The notes under the pieces: model-generated
The model's input: the letters and a program-made list of their open reading frames with translations, nothing else
Databases searched by the model: none
What the model was told of the DNA's origin: nothing
Part shown: positions 16,712-25,416 of the stretch, piece after piece
Layout: each line of letters opens with the position of its first letter
How positions within the stretch are numbered: the stretch's first letter is position 1
NCBI GenBank assembly: GCA_049509515.1
Contig: JBEKZV010000003.1
Coordinates: 62,001-126,000 of the forward strand
Source: JBEKCP01 sp049509515
GTDB lineage: Bacteria > Planctomycetota > Planctomycetia > Pirellulales > Thermoguttaceae
Direction of reading: 5' to 3'
Length of the DNA: 64,000 nucleotides
Position numbers and translations under genes: made by a program

Positions 16712-19700
16712 ACACCCGCTGTTCGATCGCGCTGCTGGAATCGGCGTTGGCGGGGGGCTTGCCGGCGAATGACGAAGCCGCCCTAAACCGGCACCTGGAA
16801 GAGTGCGAAGAATGCGGCACCGCGCTGGAACGAATGGCGGGCGGGCCGGCCTGGTGCGCGGAAGCTGCCTCGCTGCTCACTCGGGATGAGCTGGATGCGG
16901 CCCTGCCCGGGTACCCGGGCACCATGCGAGACCACGCTGCCGCGTGGTGCCCGGTCGCGGGTGGCGACGAATGGTCGGAGGTCGATTTCACGGTCGAGCA
17001 CTTGGAGCCTTCGGACGAGCCGAACGTGCTCGGTCGATTGGGCGGTTACGACGTGCTGGAGATCATCGGACACGGCGGAATGGGGGTCGTGCTCAAGGGC
17101 TTCGACCACGAACTGAAGCGGTACGTGGCGATCAAGGTGCTCGCGCCGCATCTTGCCCAAAGCTCGCTGGCCAAGAAGCGGTTCGCCCGCGAGGCCCAAG
17201 CGGCCGCCGCCGTCGTGCACCCCCACGTGCTGGCGATTCACCAGGTGCAGCCGGGCGGGCGGTTGCCGTTCCTGGTCATGCCGCTGGTGGCCGGGGAGTC
17301 GCTGGCCCAGCGGCTCACGGCCCAAGGCCGCTTGGAACTCAAGGAAACTCTCCGCATCGGCATGCAGGCCGCGGCCGGGCTGGCGGCGGCCCACGAGCAG
17401 GGGCTGGTGCACCGCGACGTGAAGCCCGCCAACATCCTGCTGGAAAAAGGGGTCGAGCGGGCCGTGCTGACCGACTTCGGCCTGGCCCGCGCAGCCGACG
17501 ACGTCACGCTCACCCGTTGGGGGATCATCGCCGGGACGCCGCAGTACATGTCGCCCGAGCAGGCGCGGGGCGAGCCGTTGGACGGCCGTTCCGATCTCTT
17601 CAGCCTGGGCTGCGTGCTCTACGAGATGGCCACCGGCGTTTCGCCGTTCCGCACCGACTCGGTGATGGCCACCATGCGGCGATTGGTCGATGAATCGCCG
17701 CAGTCGATGGCCTCGCTCAATCCCGAGCTGCCGCCGTGGTTCATCGCCGTTGTCGAGCGTCTGCTGGAGAAGGACCCGCCGCGGCGCTTCGGCTCGGCCA
17801 AAGAAGTCAGTGAATTGCTCGAAGGCTGCCTGGCCCACGTCCAGCAGCCCGGCAGCGTGCCCTTGCCGGCCGCACTGCCCAGGCCGGCCCATCGGCGTTC
17901 CTGGTGGCCGCCCGTTCTTCGTTCCAAAGGAGTCATTGCCATGACCGCCGCTTTCGGAGCCGGAGTGTTGGGAATGTTTCTGCTGTCCGCCGCCCCGCCG
18001 GACATCGCCGGCCAATGGACCGGCGAGGACTGGGGCCAGGTGGTCTTGAAAAAGACCAGCGACGCGGAATACACGGGCACCTACAGCGACACGGCCGGCA
18101 AGCAGCCGGGCGAGATTCAACTGCGGTGGTCGCGGGTCGAGCGGCGCTTCAACGGCACCTGGCGCGAGGGAGAAAATCGCTTCGGCGAACTCTCGGTGCG
18201 GCTGGCCGGTGACGAGATTCGCGGCGCGCTGACCACGGATCCCAAGTCCAAGATCAACCCTGCCACGCCCCGTTTGGCGGATCTGACGTGGACCAGAGCC
18301 AAGGCCACGGTGACGACGGCCGCCAGGTCCGACGTTCCCTGGGGCGATTGGAGCGTCAGTTGGAGTGTGCGCCTGCGCGCTGCCAAAACCAATTGGACCT
18401 CGGAAGAACTGCCGGAATTCACGGTCGATCTACGCAAACGGGAAAACGGTGAGCCGGATGCCGTGCAGCAGACCTTGCACAATTGGCTGCTGGACGTGGA
18501 TGGGCGGCGATTCCGGCTCTGCATCTCCAGCACGTCAGAGGAACACACGAAGACATTCGAACCCGGAACAGCGCGGGAGGGCTTCATCACGTTCCACTTT
18601 CACCGTGATGAGACCGGCCTGCACATCCGAACCGGTAAGGACGGCACCTGGATCAATTCCTACGCGCTGCAGCCCGTGGAAAAAGATGGCCAAGTGTTGA
18701 GCCAATCGAAGCCCGGAGAGCACCTCCAGTGGACCCCGGGCAAACATGTCGTGCAGATCGCGTTTCCCACCCCGCCGCCCGGAGGATCGAAACAGGACTT
18801 GGCTTCCAGCAACCCGGTGGAGATACAGGTCCAAGCAAAGCCCAAGCCGACCTTCGGTCCGGCAATCGAGAAGGTGACCGTCACCGGAAACAAAGTGGTC
18901 ATCGAAGGGAAGGCCCCCGCACATGCGTGGATTCACTTCTATGCCGGTGACAATCGCAACAACGGCTGGGGCAATGGGTTTCTGAAAGCGACGCGTTTTA
19001 CAACCTCGCTGGAAATGGGCCCGCAGGGGTTGAGCTGCCGCGTCGAGCCGGAATACTGCAAACCGAGTCGCTCACTGACCCTCGACGGCGTGAAACAAAT
19101 CGGCACCGCGGCGTTGTCGGAAGGCCGACTCGTCTTCCGCGCCGGCCAACCGCAGGTCGGCCCTGACGGCACCTGCAGCGTGACTATTGGCCGGTGGACG
19201 GCAAGGTCAGGCGAGACAACTCCCATCCGTGTGGCAGTGTCGCCCCCTCGCCAGTCCGCGACGGGGACAGTGCCCGAGGCAGTGGAAAAGGCCGTCAAGA
19301 CGATCTCGACCTGTGCGGAAGGCGATCCGCGCGTGGCCGAGGCGATGGAATCGCTCTTACAACTGAACCCGGCGGACGTCGTGGGGAACCTCGGCAAGTT
19401 CCTCGATTCCCAGGAGGCCACGGTCCGCCGTGCGGCCACCTACATCCTCTGGCAAGTGAAGTTCGCTTCCATCGCGCCGGCCGTCCCGCGGCTGCTGGGG
19501 CTTTGCGCACACCAGGAAGACCTTACGCGGGGGATGGCGGCGCTGGCTCTCGGTGGAAATCGCGTGCCCGGCAGCATTGGCGCCTTGGAGAAGATGACCA
19601 GCGACGACCCGAGCGGATACGCCCGGCGTTGTGCAGCCATCGCCCTGGGGTTCTTGGGCGATCCGGCCGCGACCGGCGTACTGGAAAAGGCCCTCAAGGA

Positions 19701-21663
19701 CCCCGAGACCTTGGTCCGCACGAATGCGCAGGCCGCGCTGAAAATGCTCCGGCAGGCGGCGGCCGAAAAAGCCCCGCCACAAGCGACATTCGGCCCGGTG
19801 ATCGAGCGGGTCTTGCCATCTGGCGCATCCTGCACTGCCCAATATTTTCAGTTCCATAAGGGCGAGATCCTTTTTGTCGGCAAGGGCCCCGGCATGACCG
19901 ATGAAGAGTTTACGAGGGCCTGGAAACAGGCCGAAGATGCGGGTGGCGTTGATTGTTCCGCATCTTGTTACAGCGAAAAGCTTTACCTCATTGGGCGCGG
20001 GTGCGTCTTTAGTCAGGATATTGCCACGGTGGTGCCAGGCAGTGGGCCGAAGCTGAACTGGGACGCAACCACCGCCGAGGAGGCGGTGACAAGCACGACG
20101 GTCGCCGCCGGTTCCGAAAGTATCGAAGCGCCCACGCGGGAATTGCCCAGCACTTATCTCTTCAAGACCGGGCGTGGCGAGACCGGAATCATGCAGATTC
20201 TCGGGGTCGTCGAGGATCAGCGCGGCGACGGCGGACGCGGCATGAAGTTCCGCTACAAGCTGGTGCAGGGTGGCGAGACGAAGACCGCCGCCGCGCAGCC
20301 CGCAGACCGTGCCGGCGAGCCGCCTGCGAAGGCCCGATCGACGCCGCAATCAGCCGCCACTTCCGCCTTGCTCGCCCAGCCGCCGCAACTGCGGTTTCTC
20401 GCCTGGAAGGATGAATGGGGAAGCCAAAAGCCGCACGGCGCCTTCCACGCCGACGGCTCCCTGGTGACCGATCTCTCGGAAATGCGATTGCTGCGCAATA
20501 ACGAGCCGGTCGGCCCCCGCGACTTCCAGAATTACTCGGACGCCCGCCATCCGCGTTTCCTGCACTTCTGGTTTTCACATCCGCTCTGCGATGAGCACAG
20601 TATGGGCGAAGTCGCGAGCGACGGCGGCGCGGAGCAGTCGCCTCCGCCCGGAGGAGAGATCGCCTATACCTTTACCGCGCGCGTACTGGCACCCGTACTG
20701 GGAAACGACGACCAAGATTGGGTGGGACGTGAAGCAAAGGCTGGCACTGAGGACCATTGCGGCTGGCTGGTGAGCACCGTAGCCAATTCTCCGAAGGTGC
20801 ATCCCGTCACGGTGCGCCTGCGCTACACGCTCGGTCCCTGGCAAGACGAGCGGCAATTTCCGCCCGACAAAGACGGACTTTTCGACCTGGGCAACGGCAG
20901 CACTTTCGACGGTGCCGGAGAGGCCGGCAACGTTACCCTAAGGCTCCCCGGCCCGTTTGCGTTCTGCAAGATCGCGCGAGACCAGAAGCGGGACGGTTCG
21001 CGGCAGGTTGGCGTGTGGGCGGTCACCACGGACGGTCGCGAGTTGAGTCCGTATTTCTCGGAGTTCGCGGGAAACCCCCAAGCCGACAGCGTCCCGCAAC
21101 TCTTTTGGCTATACTTCCGCGTGCCGCTGGCGAAGGTCGCGCACTTCCGAATCGCCACGCGGCCGGTCAGAACGGTGGAATTCCAGAACGTTGCCACGCA
21201 GCCGAAGCCTGCTGCCTCCGCCGTCGAGCAGAAGCAAGCGCCTGCGAAGGCCTCGGCGGCGGGCCAGCCGCCTTCCTCACCGAATGCGCCGCAAGGGCCG
21301 CTCGCCGTCAAGATCCGGCAGGCCCTGAAAAGTTCGGCCCACATCGAATTCGTCGACGTTCCCGCCGCCGACCTCGTCCAGTATCTCTCGGACTGCCACA
21401 ACATTCCATTTCATGTTTCCGGGAAGCTCGAAGAGACGCCAATGACGCTCGATGTGAAGGACGTGACGCTCGCCGCCGGCCTTCAGGCGATCGAGGACAA
21501 GTACCCGTCGCTACAGTTCGTCGTTCGCGACGACGGCCTCTTGTTGACCGAGTGGGAGGTCGCCAAACGGGAGGGTTACTATCCGGCCGTGGAACTCGCC
21601 AAGTCCGGCGACGGCCCCGGCCGGACAAACCGGCCGGGCACGAAGTCCAGGCCGAGCCAATAG
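16708..21663 (+). CDS. Large transmembrane Ser/Thr protein kinase with HEAT-like and C-terminal sensory regions
   Basis: 1651 residues. Order: residues 27-45 carry H29-x3-C33-x2-C36, the zinc-finger motif of ECF anti-sigma domains; kinase about 113-380 with Gly loop GHGGMG (121-126), Lys143, HRDVKPAN (235-242), DFG (266-268) and SPEQAR; one membrane helix at about 399-417; then a very long, presumably periplasmic part. That part includes a Gly/Trp beta-rich region beginning DIAGQWTGEDWGQ, HEAT-like repeats at about 870-1020, and near the C-terminus (about 1530-1620) a segment resembling secretin N-terminal (STN) domains (FHVSGKLEETPMTLDVKDVT). It probably senses an envelope signal and controls the coupled ECF factor by phosphorylation (inference). 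A family B palindrome encodes residues 68-84 between finger and kinase. The last about 20 residues are low complexity and may be a recent extension. Confidence 0.9.
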   Translation: MNTRCSIALLESALAGGLPANDEAALNRHLEECEECGTALERMAGGPAWCAEAASLLTRDELDAALPGYPGTMRDHAAAWCPVAGGDEWSEVDFTVEHLEPSDEPNVLGRLGGYDVLEIIGHGGMGVVLKGFDHELKRYVAIKVLAPHLAQSSLAKKRFAREAQAAAAVVHPHVLAIHQVQPGGRLPFLVMPLVAGESLAQRLTAQGRLELKETLRIGMQAAAGLAAAHEQGLVHRDVKPANILLEKGVERAVLTDFGLARAADDVTLTRWGIIAGTPQYMSPEQARGEPLDGRSDLFSLGCVLYEMATGVSPFRTDSVMATMRRLVDESPQSMASLNPELPPWFIAVVERLLEKDPPRRFGSAKEVSELLEGCLAHVQQPGSVPLPAALPRPAHRRSWWPPVLRSKGVIAMTAAFGAGVLGMFLLSAAPPDIAGQWTGEDWGQVVLKKTSDAEYTGTYSDTAGKQPGEIQLRWSRVERRFNGTWREGENRFGELSVRLAGDEIRGALTTDPKSKINPATPRLADLTWTRAKATVTTAARSDVPWGDWSVSWSVRLRAAKTNWTSEELPEFTVDLRKRENGEPDAVQQTLHNWLLDVDGRRFRLCISSTSEEHTKTFEPGTAREGFITFHFHRDETGLHIRTGKDGTWINSYALQPVEKDGQVLSQSKPGEHLQWTPGKHVVQIAFPTPPPGGSKQDLASSNPVEIQVQAKPKPTFGPAIEKVTVTGNKVVIEGKAPAHAWIHFYAGDNRNNGWGNGFLKATRFTTSLEMGPQGLSCRVEPEYCKPSRSLTLDGVKQIGTAALSEGRLVFRAGQPQVGPDGTCSVTIGRWTARSGETTPIRVAVSPPRQSATGTVPEAVEKAVKTISTCAEGDPRVAEAMESLLQLNPADVVGNLGKFLDSQEATVRRAATYILWQVKFASIAPAVPRLLGLCAHQEDLTRGMAALALGGNRVPGSIGALEKMTSDDPSGYARRCAAIALGFLGDPAATGVLEKALKDPETLVRTNAQAALKMLRQAAAEKAPPQATFGPVIERVLPSGASCTAQYFQFHKGEILFVGKGPGMTDEEFTRAWKQAEDAGGVDCSASCYSEKLYLIGRGCVFSQDIATVVPGSGPKLNWDATTAEEAVTSTTVAAGSESIEAPTRELPSTYLFKTGRGETGIMQILGVVEDQRGDGGRGMKFRYKLVQGGETKTAAAQPADRAGEPPAKARSTPQSAATSALLAQPPQLRFLAWKDEWGSQKPHGAFHADGSLVTDLSEMRLLRNNEPVGPRDFQNYSDARHPRFLHFWFSHPLCDEHSMGEVASDGGAEQSPPPGGEIAYTFTARVLAPVLGNDDQDWVGREAKAGTEDHCGWLVSTVANSPKVHPVTVRLRYTLGPWQDERQFPPDKDGLFDLGNGSTFDGAGEAGNVTLRLPGPFAFCKIARDQKRDGSRQVGVWAVTTDGRELSPYFSEFAGNPQADSVPQLFWLYFRVPLAKVAHFRIATRPVRTVEFQNVATQPKPAASAVEQKQAPAKASAAGQPPSSPNAPQGPLAVKIRQALKSSAHIEFVDVPAADLVQYLSDCHNIPFHVSGKLEETPMTLDVKDVTLAAGLQAIEDKYPSLQFVVRDDGLLLTEWEVAKREGYYPAVELAKSGDGPGRTNRPGTKSRPSQ
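16911..16960. repeat. Family B palindrome inside the kinase gene
   Basis: CGGGCACCATGCG (16916-16928) and CGCGTGGTGCCCGG (16941-16954) form an inverted repeat matching the family B element at 2198-2245. It is translated in frame as a GYPGTMRDHAAAWCPVAG-like linker between the zinc-finger segment and the kinase domain. Confidence 0.7.
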
Positions 21664-21731
21664 AACTTGCCGGCGCCCGGGTTCCACGCGGCGTGGGCCA
21701 GCGCGCCGTCGGGCTTGGCCGACAGTTTCAC
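21579..21731 (-). pseudogene. Possible coding remnant antisense to kinase 3' end
   Basis: From a GTG at 21731 a 50-codon frame reads KLSAKPDGALAHAAWNPGAG and continues KFYWLGLDFVPGRF; nearly every codon in its first two thirds ends in G or C, as in real genes here, although most of this stretch lies opposite the kinase 3' end and its stop. No family recognised. It may be the end of a decayed gene into which the kinase 3' end now reads. Low confidence, because a 150-base GC-rich frame can arise by chance. Confidence 0.3.
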
Positions 21732-21756
21732 CTGCCCAGATCCATGGCGTCACCGC

Positions 21757-22824
21757 TCAGGGGCGCCTTTCCACGATCCACACATTCTGGAAAAACGCCG
21801 GGAAGCCGTGTTCCTGGAGGTAGATGCCCCCAGGCTGCGGGCTCTCCGGGATCCCGGAGGGCGTGGAGCCCTTGATCGGCACGTCGTCGAGGATCGTCAC
21901 GCCGTTGAGCTTCACGGTGCACCGGCCCAGTTGGGTCTTCTTGCCCGCGGCATCATAGCGGGCGGCCGTGAAGTCGATGTCGTAGGTCTGCCAGCAGAGG
22001 GGCGGATAGCACATGTTGATCTTCGGCGTGATCTGGGCGTAGAGCACGCCGCAGTCGTGCTGCCGCATCACGATGCCGAACGAATCCAGGATCTGGATCT
22101 CGTATCGCTGCTGCAGGAAAACGCCGCTGTTGGGCCGCTGCCAGATCGTCCGCGTGCGGGGCACGTAGGAGATCATGAACTCCACGTGGAGCGTGAAGTC
22201 CTGGAACTTGCGACGGGTGGTCGCTCCGCCGATCAGCCACTTCTGCTTGGTGAGCTTGGCGCCGCTTTGCCACTCGTCGGTGTTGCTGCCGTCAAAGAGC
22301 ACCAGGGCCCCGGCCGACGGCTTGGCGCCCAGCGTCGGACTGCGGCGATCGACCCTCCGCAGCTCGAACTTCACACCCGCGTCGGTCTGCCCGGCCAGCG
22401 TCCGGCCGTCGCAGACCGCCTTGTAGACCTGGTCGATGACCACCTTGTTCCCCGCAAGCTTGGCGTCCTCGGGCGTCGAGTCGTCGGTGCTCGGGGCCTT
22501 CTGGATGATCGTCTTGCCGTCCCAGCCGTCGCCGGGCAGGCCGCCGGCGAAGAACATCGTGCGAAACACCCCGTCGCCCAGCGCCCGGACCTGCGCGCCC
22601 AGCCGGGCCGTGCCGCCGCCGGGCTGGGAAACCGTGCCGGCGTACTCGCCCTGGAACTTGAAATCGGCGTCCACGTGTTCCGGGTCGGTGTAAAGCTGAA
22701 GAGGAGCCTCCTTGGCTTTCGCCCCGGCGGCCCAGGCCGCCGCACCGCATCCAACCGCAATCGCCCCAGTGATAACCGCCCCCACGAACCGCTGCCACAG
22801 TCGCATGCCTCGCTGGCCCATCAT
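21757..22824 (-). CDS. Secreted DUF1080 (3-keto-disaccharide hydrolase family) protein
   Basis: 355 residues, exported (signal peptide MRLWQRFVGAVITGAIAVGC and following Ala-rich cleavage region). The N-terminal half is less familiar; the C-terminal half (about 175-355) is the DUF1080 concanavalin-like domain, with ALVLFDGSNTDEWQSG, NSGVFLQQRYEIQILDS and GGIYLQEHGFPAFFQNVW. Characterised family members hydrolyse 3-keto-glucosides, and the family is hugely expanded in Planctomycetes. The start at 22824 is favoured by AAAGGA ten bases upstream; ATGs at 22821 and 22806 are alternatives. It is last in a minus-strand series of four secreted proteins. An AT-rich family G repeat fills the upstream gap. 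Confidence 0.88.
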   Translation of the reverse strand: MMGQRGMRLWQRFVGAVITGAIAVGCGAAAWAAGAKAKEAPLQLYTDPEHVDADFKFQGEYAGTVSQPGGGTARLGAQVRALGDGVFRTMFFAGGLPGDGWDGKTIIQKAPSTDDSTPEDAKLAGNKVVIDQVYKAVCDGRTLAGQTDAGVKFELRRVDRRSPTLGAKPSAGALVLFDGSNTDEWQSGAKLTKQKWLIGGATTRRKFQDFTLHVEFMISYVPRTRTIWQRPNSGVFLQQRYEIQILDSFGIVMRQHDCGVLYAQITPKINMCYPPLCWQTYDIDFTAARYDAAGKKTQLGRCTVKLNGVTILDDVPIKGSTPSGIPESPQPGGIYLQEHGFPAFFQNVWIVERRP

Positions 22825-22835
22825 TCCCGTCCTTT

Positions 22836-22984
22836 CCGGCGTTTCGCCGCTACGGTCTCGAAATCCGAAATCAGAAACAAATACGAAATCAGAATGCTCA
22901 AAACGAATAAGAACAGAAGGCAACAGAGCAAACGGAGAAAGGAGGTCTTCTTCCTCTGTTGTCTCTGTTAGCTCCTGTTCCTTT
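22836..22984. repeat. AT-rich intergenic repeat, family G
   Basis: The gap between two GC-rich genes is filled by A/G-rich sequence with AATCCGAAATCAGAAAC, ACGAAATCAGAATGCTC, GGCAACAGAGCAAACGGAG and then the opposing CCTCTGTTGTCTCTGTTAG. The composition contrasts sharply with the flanks. A similar element is at about 34180-34290. Confidence 0.6.
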
Positions 22985-25270
22985 CTACGGTTCCGCCGGG
23001 CCGCGGAGGATGGAGCTGCCGAACGTGGTCAGGATGATCTGGTCGGGGTGCGCGGGGTCGAAGGCCACCCGCTGGATGTTGCGGAAGGGGAGCGTGCTGA
23101 AGGGGGCCCAGGTGGCGCCATTGTCGCGGCTCAGGTAGAGTCCCGCCTCCGGGGCGCCTTCGGTCAGGGTCATGTAGATCCAGCCGGGATGGGCGGGGTG
23201 ATAGAACGCGCCGAAGTGCTCGCGGCCTTTCCGGGCGAGCATGGTCCAGCTCAGGCCGCCGTCGGTGGTGCGGTACAGCCCGCCGTCCTCGGGGTGCCCG
23301 TGGACCCCGGCCAGCGAGAGGAGGATAGTCTTCGGGTCGCCGGGCTTGACGGTGAAATCCTTCGGCCAGAGCAGGTCCAGTGGGCCGGTGATCTTGGTCC
23401 AGGTAGCGGCTGCGTCGGTCGAGCGGTAGAGCCCTACACCCTGGCTGGTGTACTTGCCCGCGATCATCTTTGCGGTGATCAATACGAACAGCGTTCCATT
23501 CTCGCTGCGGCTAAGTTTGCAGCATCGCATGTTGGCGGGCGACCCGAGGCCGCGGCTGGCCGGGGCCCAGGTCTGGCCGCCATCGACGGACTTGTATACG
23601 CCCTTCTCGTAGAGCGAGGCGTAGAGTACGCGGCGGTCCGGCGGGCTGGTCGGGTCGAGCACCACGGAAAGAGCCGGGGCCTCGGGCAAGGCCACCTTTT
23701 TCCAGGAGATGCCGTAATCGTCGCTGCGGGCCACCCCGCCCTGCATGATCGTGCGGTGGCTGTGGCCGGTGGCGTTTTCGTTGGGGATGTCGTGCTGGTT
23801 GGACATGGCGCCCCAAATACGGCCGGGCACGGCCGGGTCGAAGGCCAACTCGTACACCGTGTTGTGCCAGGGCAATGAAAGGGCCTGCCAGATCCAGGTC
23901 CGGCCGGCATCGAGGCTGCGAGCCATACCGATGTCGGTGTAGCAGATGTAATGCCGGCGGGGCTGGTGCGGGTCGATGTAATAATTCCAGGTGGTGGTGA
24001 CTACCAGGCCGTTGCAGGCCCAGGCTTGGCCGCCCTCGTCGCCCTGGCTGGCCGGGCCGGTCATGCAGCTCCGCCAGCTTTTGCCGCCGTCGTCGGTCCG
24101 CAAGAGCCAGGCGCTCGTGCACATGGCCAGCACGTCGGGGTCGCCGCCGCTAAGGACCATGCTCCGCGGCGGGCATTGTTCCCGCATCTTCCATTGCTTC
24201 GTAACGTAATCATCCGACACGTTGTACCGCGTCTTCTGTGCGAAGCGGGGATCGGAGAAGAGCACCGCCCGCCAGGTCCCCCCGCCGTCGTCACTGCGGT
24301 AGACGGTCGAGTGGTTCGGGGGGTAATAGCTCGTGCCGGTGCAGTAGACGTAGACGCGCAAGGGATCCTTGTCGGTGGTGCTGATGAAGCGATACTGCGG
24401 GATGTCGCCCTGGGCAAACGGGCTGCTGCGGTGGGTTTCGACATTCAGCCCGCCGTGCATGCAGCTTTGCCAGGTGGTGCCGTCGTCCGCGGACGTGTAG
24501 ACGCCGCCGGTAAGCTTGCCGTCGACCAGCGAGCATTCGACCGTGGCATATAGCCGGCGCACGTCGCCTTTCACGCCGGCGGAGAAGCTCGTGATGGTGC
24601 CCTTGGGCAGACCCGACCCATAGGGCGCGTAGCCCTCGGCCATGCCGGCACCTCGCTTGATGAGGTCCGGCGTGCGGAGGATGCCTCCTGTTGTGGCGAT
24701 CACGACATGCGCCTCCCGCGGCCTCCCCTCAGTATCCTGCCTCATCAGAAGATGCGTGCCGACGACCCCTCCCCGCACGCCCTCACAGTGCTGGGCCACG
24801 CGTTCGTAAACCAGGTATGCTCCCCCATCGACGCCGACGAGCTGTGCGTACTCGCAGGGCGCAGCCACCAAGCCAAGGAAATCGATCGGGCCTTTCCAGG
24901 GCGCTTTGCCATCGAGCACCGGCCGCCAGGTGGCGCCGGCGTCGTCGCTGACCCGCAGCTCGTTGTTTCCGTTGACCGCGTAGACGCGGTTGGCGATCAT
25001 GGGGTGGTAGGCGGGCGAGCAACGGGTATTGCCGCCGAGCTGCTTGTGATGGATCATGTGCCAGGTGCGGCCGCCATCGTGGGTAACGTAGGCCCCGCTC
25101 ATGTCGCAGTTGACCATCATTTGCTGCGGGTCCACGGGCGAGACCGCCATGGCGAACATGCCGCCCATGCCCCCGAGTCCCGCGGGCTGCCACGGCTCCT
25201 CGGCAACGGCGGAAACCGAGCCAACCAGGGCCGCTGCGGCCAAGGACAGAACCCACATGTGCGATTTCAT
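22985..25270 (-). CDS. Secreted multi-Asp-box (BNR) beta-propeller protein, GH74/sortilin-like
   Basis: 761 residues with a signal peptide (MKSHMWVLSLAAAALVGSVS, cleavage about residue 24). At least ten Asp-box motifs of the S/T-x-D-x-G-x-T-W type run through it (SDDAGATW, SADDGTTW, SDDGGGTW, TDDGGKSW, SLDAGRTW, SDDYGISW, SVDGGQTW, TTDGGLSW, SRDNGATW), the hallmark of seven-bladed propellers such as GH74 xyloglucanases, sialidases and sortilin-like proteins. Without an alignment I cannot say whether the GH74 catalytic Asp residues are kept, so it could be an enzyme or a binding scaffold. It follows the transglutaminase-like gene on the same strand, separated by 146 bases occupied by repeat families A and B. 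Confidence 0.85.
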   Translation of the reverse strand: MKSHMWVLSLAAAALVGSVSAVAEEPWQPAGLGGMGGMFAMAVSPVDPQQMMVNCDMSGAYVTHDGGRTWHMIHHKQLGGNTRCSPAYHPMIANRVYAVNGNNELRVSDDAGATWRPVLDGKAPWKGPIDFLGLVAAPCEYAQLVGVDGGAYLVYERVAQHCEGVRGGVVGTHLLMRQDTEGRPREAHVVIATTGGILRTPDLIKRGAGMAEGYAPYGSGLPKGTITSFSAGVKGDVRRLYATVECSLVDGKLTGGVYTSADDGTTWQSCMHGGLNVETHRSSPFAQGDIPQYRFISTTDKDPLRVYVYCTGTSYYPPNHSTVYRSDDGGGTWRAVLFSDPRFAQKTRYNVSDDYVTKQWKMREQCPPRSMVLSGGDPDVLAMCTSAWLLRTDDGGKSWRSCMTGPASQGDEGGQAWACNGLVVTTTWNYYIDPHQPRRHYICYTDIGMARSLDAGRTWIWQALSLPWHNTVYELAFDPAVPGRIWGAMSNQHDIPNENATGHSHRTIMQGGVARSDDYGISWKKVALPEAPALSVVLDPTSPPDRRVLYASLYEKGVYKSVDGGQTWAPASRGLGSPANMRCCKLSRSENGTLFVLITAKMIAGKYTSQGVGLYRSTDAAATWTKITGPLDLLWPKDFTVKPGDPKTILLSLAGVHGHPEDGGLYRTTDGGLSWTMLARKGREHFGAFYHPAHPGWIYMTLTEGAPEAGLYLSRDNGATWAPFSTLPFRNIQRVAFDPAHPDQIILTTFGSSILRGPAEP

Positions 25271-25292
25271 GGCTGCGCCTGCCTAATGGATG

Positions 25293-25395
25293 GTAGGGTG
25301 GGTCGACGGGCACCATGCGCAGCATGGTCGGCGAGCCCCACCGTGTTTTCTGGCGAATTCTTGTGGTGGGGCTCGCTGCGCTCGACCCACCCTAC
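25293..25395. repeat. Nested repeat: family A element carrying a family B insert
   Basis: The right arm (25365-25395) is a clean family A arm. The left arm starts GTAGGGTGGGTCGA (25293-25306), is interrupted by CGGGCACCATGCGCAGCATG and following bases (family B, 25307-25330), and resumes CGAGCCCCACC. The insert replaces about six bases of the expected arm. Confidence 0.75.
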
Positions 25396-25416
25396 AGTCT
25401 CTTGGAAGGAACTTGT

